Notes under the pieces: model-generated | What the model was told of the DNA's origin: nothing | Seen by the model: the letters and a program-made list of their open reading frames with translations, nothing else | Databases searched by the model: none | Part shown: one piece after another, positions 58,305-64,000 of the stretch | Position numbering within the stretch: position 1 is the stretch's first letter | How the letters are laid out: every line of letters starts with the position of its first letter | DNA from: Rhododendron vialii | Taxonomy: Eukaryota > Streptophyta > Magnoliopsida > Ericales > Ericaceae | Assembly (NCBI RefSeq): GCF_030253575.1 | Contig: NC_080562.1 | Span: forward strand, 27,054,352 to 27,118,351 | Length of the DNA stretch: 64,000 bases | Direction of reading: 5' to 3' | Position numbers and translations under genes: made by a program

Positions 58305-59510
58305 TCACCTTGGCCCTGACAGATGCGATGCAAATAATGTAGTGCCATCAAGAATTGCATCCGTGTCTTCATCAGTAGGCGCAATTATTTTTATTATTGC
58401 GGGAGCATTTGTGAAGTTAAAGTCCAAATCGTCTTCAACAATAACGAAGCCTTCCAGGACCTGAACCACCACTGTCATTGAAGGCCGCCTCTTGTAATCA
58501 CTTTGGAGACACCACAGAGCAAGCTTCATCATCTCCGCCACTTCTGCTCCATGCGATTTCATATCAGCATTATATTCATCGACCATATCCAAAAGTTGCC
58601 CCTCTTCTCCTTTCCTTCGGAATAAACCTAATAAGTGCATCTCTTCCTCTGGCAGAGATCTATCCAAAATCTTTCGTCCGCACAAGATCTCTAAGACCAC
58701 CGCCCCAAAGCTATAGACATCTACTTTCTCTGTGATAATTGAGCTCAACCATTCAGGAGCCATGTAGCCCGGGGTTCCCCCCAACGTCGCTACAACTTTG
58801 CTTTCGTCCTTATCAATTAGTTTTGCCAATCCGAAATCGGAAACTTTTGCGGCGAAGTTGTCGTCTAGGAGGATGTTTTGGGGTTTGATATCCAAATGAT
58901 ATATTTTCTGTCGGCATTCCTCATGGAGATAGGCTAGTCCCTTGGCTATATCCGCGATGATCTTCCTTCTGGATTCCCACCCGAGAGTGAGCTCTTGATG
59001 TCTTTTGAATATCCATTTATCCAAGGACCCTTTGGACATGTACTCGTAGACTAGAAGCCTATTAGAGTTTTCAGCACAAAATCCGATCAATCTTACCAAA
59101 TTGACATGGTGGATGCTGCCTATTGTCTGAACTTCGGCCAAGAATGACTTCTTGATCTGACTTAAACCGGCGAGACGCTTCACCGCTACTTGGGTGCCAT
59201 CACTCAATATCCCTTGAAAGACTGACCCAAATCCTCCTTCCCCGAGCTTATTGTTAAAATCATTGGTCGCGGTTTTCAAATCATCGTATAAAAATCGGGT
59301 AGGCATCCCCGGTACAGTATCGACAAAGAACTCGTCATCAAGTTCCTCTGGTTGTCTTTTTCTTACGAAAACACACAGCAAAATGCAAGTTCCAACGAGA
59401 AAACATACACCCAAGATTATTCCGACTATTGATCCCTTGGCGATTGATCTAGACATGACGGTGGTGAAAATAATAGATGTTATGCCGGAACAAAATTTTC
59501 GTTTGTCCAT
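58305..59510 (-). CDS. Membrane-anchored receptor-like kinase without lectin ectodomain (copy D)
   Basis: 401 residues, uninterrupted. A short N-terminus (MDKRKFCSG) leads to a transmembrane stretch at about residues 27-49 (IVGIILGVCFLVGTCIL). After a short linker comes PGMPTRFLYDDLKTATNDF and a full Ser/Thr kinase: glycine loop 90-97, lysine 111, helix-C glutamate 126, catalytic HLD 205-207, DFG 225-227, APE 251-253, then the family tail DGTTLFASHLSGPR. The start codon context, AGATCTCGTTTCTG just upstream, matches the start region of copy A, so this ATG corresponds to the ancestral one and the ectodomain was removed in frame. It would sit in the plasma membrane with almost no outside part, so it may act as a partner or decoy for full receptors; that is inference. 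Non-RD kinase. Confidence 0.88.
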   Translation of the reverse strand: MDKRKFCSGITSIIFTTVMSRSIAKGSIVGIILGVCFLVGTCILLCVFVRKRQPEELDDEFFVDTVPGMPTRFLYDDLKTATNDFNNKLGEGGFGSVFQGILSDGTQVAVKRLAGLSQIKKSFLAEVQTIGSIHHVNLVRLIGFCAENSNRLLVYEYMSKGSLDKWIFKRHQELTLGWESRRKIIADIAKGLAYLHEECRQKIYHLDIKPQNILLDDNFAAKVSDFGLAKLIDKDESKVVATLGGTPGYMAPEWLSSIITEKVDVYSFGAVVLEILCGRKILDRSLPEEEMHLLGLFRRKGEEGQLLDMVDEYNADMKSHGAEVAEMMKLALWCLQSDYKRRPSMTVVVQVLEGFVIVEDDLDFNFTNAPAIIKIIAPTDEDTDAILDGTTLFASHLSGPR

Positions 59511-60640
59511 TCGTAGATCTCGTTTCTGTGGGTTATGGTAAGGCGAATAAAGGGAGAAATACCTTTAGGGAGTGGAAATCGATTTTTGTTTGGGGTCAGT
59601 ACCCCTCAATGTGAGAAAATGTAAAAGAGGCTGAGGCTATTAATCCGCGATGCACAAACTCTTTCTTTATTTGTTTTTTAGGTCAACGACGTACCCGGCC
59701 GACCAACCAAATAAATAAGTGATAATTTGTTCTAAGAGTTAGGGGGTGTTTGATAAAACTAAAAATCGAAAGCTGAAAAATGAATGATGATGGGTGAAAA
59801 ATAATAGTTTAATCATCTCATTGGGAGCATTATTTTATTTGAAAGAAAACGATATTTTTTCACTTATTATAGACTCTTGAGAGTTAAGACCCTCTCTTGA
59901 AGAACGAAAGAAACAAACATGGGGTGTGGAAGGCTAAGATACAGCGCAGATGTTATTTTCAAAAAAAAATCTATAACTCACTGAGTTGAATTATTCAAAT
60001 TTGAAATCTAAAAAACTTAAGTATTTCTTCTTTTAATAGCTAAAACTATTGTATGAATTATCAATATATTTAATTATGACATTACCCCATAGTTCTGGTT
60101 CAATTCCAGTTGACTGAAAAGCTATTTGATAAATATATTAAGCACTAATTAAAAAAAATGATGAATTAATGTTAGTTCCGATTCTCTCTTAATTTACTAA
60201 TGCTACTTATGATAATAGTGGAGTGGTGATTATGGTGGTGGTGGAGTGGTGGTACGGTGATTGAATGCAAGCACACAAATTCAACCAGAATTAAGTAACT
60301 CAAAGCTACTTTTTTTTTTCAATTTTTTAGCCCACATTTTAAGTTGCACTTAATTTGTTAAGTAATATACAATGTGGTTATCAAACATACTTAATCAGTT
60401 ATTACTTAATTGATTCAGTTTTAAGTACTGAATTTAGGTTATCAAACAACCCGTCAAACATGTGAGCCGGCTTTCTTACATTACAACAAATTTACTGTTT
60501 GTTAACAGGGATTTAGTAGGCAGCTGGTTTGAATGAGAAATTTATAGACCGACTAATTAAACTCTTGTTTCTACTTGATCTTAAGAGATAAACTCATATT
60601 TCCTCACATGGATAGATGAAAGGATAGAGGATATTTGTTA
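59511..60640 (-). promoter_or_regulatory. Upstream region of copy D
   Basis: From the ATG outward: AGATCTCGTTTCTG, GAGTGGAAAT, TTTTTGTTTGGGGTCAGTA, the upstream tag (about 59640-59665), then AT-rich sequence to about 60470, where GTGAGCCGGCTTTCTTACA and AATTTATAGACC match other copies. The match with 7980-8500 shows common origin. No clear TATA box within 100 bp of the start. Confidence 0.6.
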
Positions 60641-60911
60641 CTCCCTCCGTCCCTATTTTAGAGTCCAGTATTCCATTTTGGGCTGTCCCTTAATAAGTGT
60701 CCATTTTGTAAAGTTAGTGGGTAAAAGTTGGTGAATTTTCCATTTTGCCCCTAAAAGTAGATTCCATTTTGAAAAGTTAGTGAGTAAAAGTGTAATGATG
60801 ATGGGTAAGTAGGGAAAGTGGAGGAAAAAGTTGATGTGAAAGGTATAATGATGATGTCTTTTTAATAAGTTGGAGTTACGAAGCAGAACACTTAAAAAGG
60901 GACGGAGGGAG
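60641..60911. mobile_element. Stowaway MITE, 271 bp
   Basis: Ends CTCCCTCCGTCCC and GGGACGGAGGGAG, the standard Stowaway/Mariner inverted ends, with TA duplicated at each side (60639-60640, 60912-60913). No coding capacity. The related block at about 8315-8345 lacks it, giving a natural empty site. Confidence 0.95.
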
Positions 60912-60913
60912 TA

Positions 60914-61250
60914 TGTTTTTTGAAGCCTGATTTGGTTTGTGTCTTAGTCACAAAATCTTTCAGCAGGATCTTCCGCTCTCAATCATCGTTCTAAGCTCGC
61001 GCGCGTTCTCAGTCATCGCTCTCGAGAATTTTAAGGGTTTGGAATTTCTTTCAAAGACGCTTTCACTCTCTTCATCAATGTGAAAAAATGTTAAAAAAGA
61101 TGTGGCTGTCGATTGGCGATGCATAAAGTCTTTCTTTTTTTTTTTTTTTTTGTAGGTCAACAACGCACCCCATCCACCAAATAAATAAGTGACAAATTGG
61201 TTCTAAGATTTTGTCAAACATGTGAGCCAGCTTTCTTGCTTTAGTTATTG
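60914..61250 (-). promoter_or_regulatory. Further upstream copy of the kinase family flank
   Basis: TGAAGCCTGATTTGG and CAAAATCTTTCAGC match 8336-8375, and at about 61108-61133 the tag GATTGGCGATGCATAAAGTC recurs. It is followed by AATAAATAAGTGACAAATTGG, also seen near 8160 and 59715. No gene attached. Confidence 0.6.
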
Positions 61251-61453
61251 TCACCTTGCTCGTCTGGGGGACTGAACATGTGAGTCTCCCCTCTCCATGA
61301 GGGAGTCTTTACTTAGGGATAGTTTATTAGTTTAAACATTAGGCAGATCCTGGACTAGCTAGGTTTTATCTTTGCTTTGTACCTTTGATGCGGATTATTT
61401 CTCTGTTTTAGCTGAATGAAATTCCGAAGTACCACCAAAAAAAAAAAAAGCAG
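61251..61453 (+). mobile_element. A-tailed retroposon insertion
   Basis: In comparison with the related stretch at 60465-60540, this copy carries about 200 extra bases ending in a 12-13-base A-run (61438-61450), after which the match (GCAGC-GATTGGAAT...AAATTTATTGACC) resumes. It looks like a SINE or a truncated LINE end, with no clear tRNA boxes. Confidence 0.5.
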
Positions 61454-62384
61454 CCAGATTGGAATAAGAAATTTATTGACCTGACTAATTGACATCTTGT
61501 TATTTTCTAACATGGATATATCATGCCCTGAATTTTTCTTTCTGCCCTTGAGGGGGTCGATGGGAGTGATTCATGTTCATTGAATGCGACGTAGTTCTAA
61601 GGAAGAGCTTTGTATTTAAAAAAAAAAAGAGGGGTTTTGCAGCTATGGCCGCAGAATATTTTTAGAAAATAATCAGAGTGGCCACCAGACATTGAGTTTA
61701 GATTTGTCGTGTAGCAGACTCATTAAGTGACAGTTAAGATAAGTTAACTGTTTAAGTGATTTTTATATAGTTCTATTAATCAGCATTTAGTTAGTTGGTT
61801 GGTCAGAATCCTAGCTGGCATTCATTCCCAGTGAATTTGAGTTCATTTGAATTGTAATTTGAAGTGATTCTCGATTGAGTTGTATCTGCACCTGTACATA
61901 GCTGAGATAGGAAGAGAAGTTATACCAGCATCAAGTTGTAATCTCAGAATTCAAAATGAAATGAAAATCTTCTTCTACTATACTTTTGCCAATTAAAAAA
62001 TATTCTTCTTCCCCTTGGGTTGTGGGCGGTATATGATTGCCCAAGTACTTGGTGTCATCATTGTTGAGTTTTGGTTCTTGATTTTGATATTGTTGTTCCC
62101 GTGTTCATAAAAAAAAATCGTCTTTATTGAAATCTTTTCATCTCTAGTGAATTAGTTTGTCAGGATCAATATTTTCTTTTTCAATTGATCTTGCCTAGAA
62201 AATTTGAAAAATAAAAAAAAATGGAGCAAGTTTGAAATTAAACCCCGTACTTAAGACTAAAAGATTTCAGTTCAAAACCATATGGAACCATCTTTTTATC
62301 ATATCACGTGGCAAACGGTAGCATTATCAAAGTAATTTTTAAACTTCTCTTCCGTTACCTGTTTCGTTAAGGTTTTTATTTTTT
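61454..62384. other. AT-rich spacer, no gene seen
   Basis: No domain-bearing frame on either strand. A-runs near 61618-61629, 62108-62115 and 62211-62220. Confidence 0.5.
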
Positions 62385-62402
62385 AAGTACTTATTTTCCA
62401 TT

Positions 62403-62577
62403 GAAAAGTCAAGCTTATCAAATTGGTTGTCTCATTTCTCTCCCCAGTGGTGACCGGAGTTCGAGTCCCACGAGAAGTAGCTTTGGGGTTCAGGGCTATA
62501 GATAGCCTCTGAATCCTCTGTTGACAAACATACTAACACACTGCTAACCTTGCTGATGTATAACGTATGAAAAAAAA
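62403..62577 (+). mobile_element. tRNA-type SINE with target duplication
   Basis: The internal GGAGTTCGAGTCCCAC is a good B box of a polymerase III promoter; the A box is poor. It ends in an A-run. It is flanked by 18-bp near-copies starting AAGTA(C/T)TTATTTT(C/T)CATT at 62385-62402 and 62578-62595, two mismatches, the pattern expected for retroposition. Confidence 0.7.
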
Positions 62578-62595
62578 AAGTATTTATTTTTCATT

Positions 62596-63920
62596 TTACG
62601 AGACAAAAAGATAAGTACTTATGCTAATGAAACACATAATGCGGATTTGCTGGCTAAAGCCTAAAGATGCTTTTGACATCTCCTAGTAATCTTGCTTTAA
62701 TTTCTCTCCCTTCCTTTATTTGGAACAATTATGTAATGACACTGCCAGCGCGGGGCTAAATACTCCAGACTCTGTTATGTTTAGTTGTTTGAAATCTTCA
62801 TTTTACCAAAAAAAAAAAGGTTCTCTTATGTTAGTAATCATCAAAATCCTATTATAATATACTACAAAGACGTGCAGTTCACTGAGTGGTGACCCTAGAA
62901 GAAAGAAGTTTGTGAGCATGTGGTCATTTCGTATTCATGTTTATATTCTTAAACATTTATTTTAGTATATAAGAAAATGACATTTGTACTAACGAATGAT
63001 TAATTAATAGTGCTAAAATCACTCATCATGAAGTCAACTAAACTTTTTAACTGTTAGTAAAAGATATCGAAAGACATACTACTATTAAAGATATTTATCC
63101 ATTTAAAAAAAATAAGAAAATAAATAAATATCCTGTTTGGAGCCCCTATTTAAGTTCTCATCATAAAATTGCATAAATTTTATATTAAGCCCTTATTAAT
63201 TAACTAGCGAATTGTCCGTGCTTACGGCACTACCCACCCCGATTGGAATTACCTTTTGAATCTTGATATTGGCTCAAAATACTAAATTGATTCATTTCTT
63301 GGTGGCATAAAAGAGAATTATTTGAGGGAATTAGCCATGCTAGAATCCAAGTAAATACACAAACGATGAACAAAAGAAAATTTGTTTAAAATACCCTATT
63401 TGCTCCAGCACCCTTCAAAATAAACCAAATTACCAATGATCCTTCTAAAATACTAATTAAGCTGAGAAAATGAAAAGTTAGTTTATCGTACAGTTTTCTC
63501 CAAAAAAATACTCCTATATATGACCAACAAAATCTATTATATCTCGATGCAAGGTGTCTATTTTATCAATCAAGATATCTCCAAAAATTTTAGTTGCTCA
63601 AAAGCATTGACGGATAAGTGTTTGTGAAATTCTACCACTTGATGAACAAAAATTTTCTTTCCCTTAGACTACACATATGGCCTTTCCTTTCCATTTAGAA
63701 AATTTCATTGCTTCTTTATTTGGAAGTAAAAACAAATAAACCACTCGTTAGAATTGTTCTCACTTGAACAGAAGAAAAAAAAAGAAGTAAAGCCAATATT
63801 TTCACTCACATAATCAATAATATAAAACTACGTAAGAAAGAGCAGAATTTCTCCAGAACAACTGTTTCGAAAAACACACAGAACAAAGAGAAGGGTGGGT
63901 TTCGTCGATTTCGTTAATTT
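62596..63920. other. AT-rich spacer, no gene seen
   Basis: Non-coding sequence with many A/T runs; no recognisable protein, RNA gene or repeat. Confidence 0.5.
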
Positions 63921-63984
63921 GTGTCGAAGTCTAATATAAACCACAACTCAACAGTTCCTTTATTACTAATATAGACTTCGACAC
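63921..63984. repeat. Inverted repeat near the right edge
   Basis: GTGTCGAAGTCTA (63921-63933) and TAGACTTCGACAC (63972-63984) can pair over 13 bp with a loop of 38. The window ends soon after, so it may be the end of a larger element. Confidence 0.6.
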
Positions 63985-64000
63985 AGCTTCTAATTTGTGG

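Overview
The window is nuclear DNA of a flowering plant, most likely a eudicot; the species cannot be told from the sequence. Evidence: plant receptor-kinase genes, Ty3/gypsy (Tat-type) and Ty1/copia retroelements, hAT, Mutator-like and Stowaway elements, a tRNA-type SINE, AT-rich spacers, and very little intact coding sequence. It is a decayed tandem cluster of one gene family, heavily invaded by mobile DNA.

The host backbone is an array of G-type (S-locus, SD2-5-like) lectin receptor-like kinases, all on the minus strand. Copy A (3771-6285) carries four frameshifts. A short relic lies at 6556-6722. Copy E is split into 12545-12630 and 41378-43330. Copy B (49332-49850) is a lectin-domain relic. 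Copy C (50781-53314) is full length with one single-base frameshift. Copy F (55262-55563) is only the 5' end of a gene. Copy D (58305-59510) is an uninterrupted 401-residue membrane-anchored kinase with no lectin ectodomain. Related upstream sequence recurs at least seven times, so promoters were duplicated along with, and sometimes without, their genes.

Copy E hosts a stack of insertions. A 1.0-kb hAT element (8-bp target duplication) and a 28.7-kb Tat-type gypsy element (12631-41377) both sit in its kinase domain. The gypsy element is itself split in its integrase by an 8.2-kb gag-only LTR element (22391-30622) with a perfect 5-bp target duplication and LTRs that look identical, so that insertion is recent. 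The gypsy element is old: its LTRs have diverged and its reading frames are full of stops.

The gypsy element carries, in order, LTR, PBS, gag, protease with a G-patch-like tail, RT, RNase H, a second RNase H, integrase, then 7.7 kb of extra sequence before the 3' LTR. That extra part holds two antisense, apparently intron-containing accessory genes, one DUF7745-like and one plant-mobile-domain gene, then a 30-bp tandem array next to the polypurine tract. The inner element's LTR holds five pairs of the palindrome TACCGGTA, each pair spaced exactly 21 bp.

Other contents: a copia pol fragment at the left edge (1-510) with a possible LTR at 2865-3503; several foldback elements, including a 911-bp Mutator-like palindrome 142 bp upstream of copy C; a degenerate CNOT10-like pseudogene (46380-46995); a Stowaway MITE with a visible empty site elsewhere in the window; a SINE; and several minisatellites. 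Only copy D looks like an undamaged host gene; copy C would be intact but for one base in a homopolymer.
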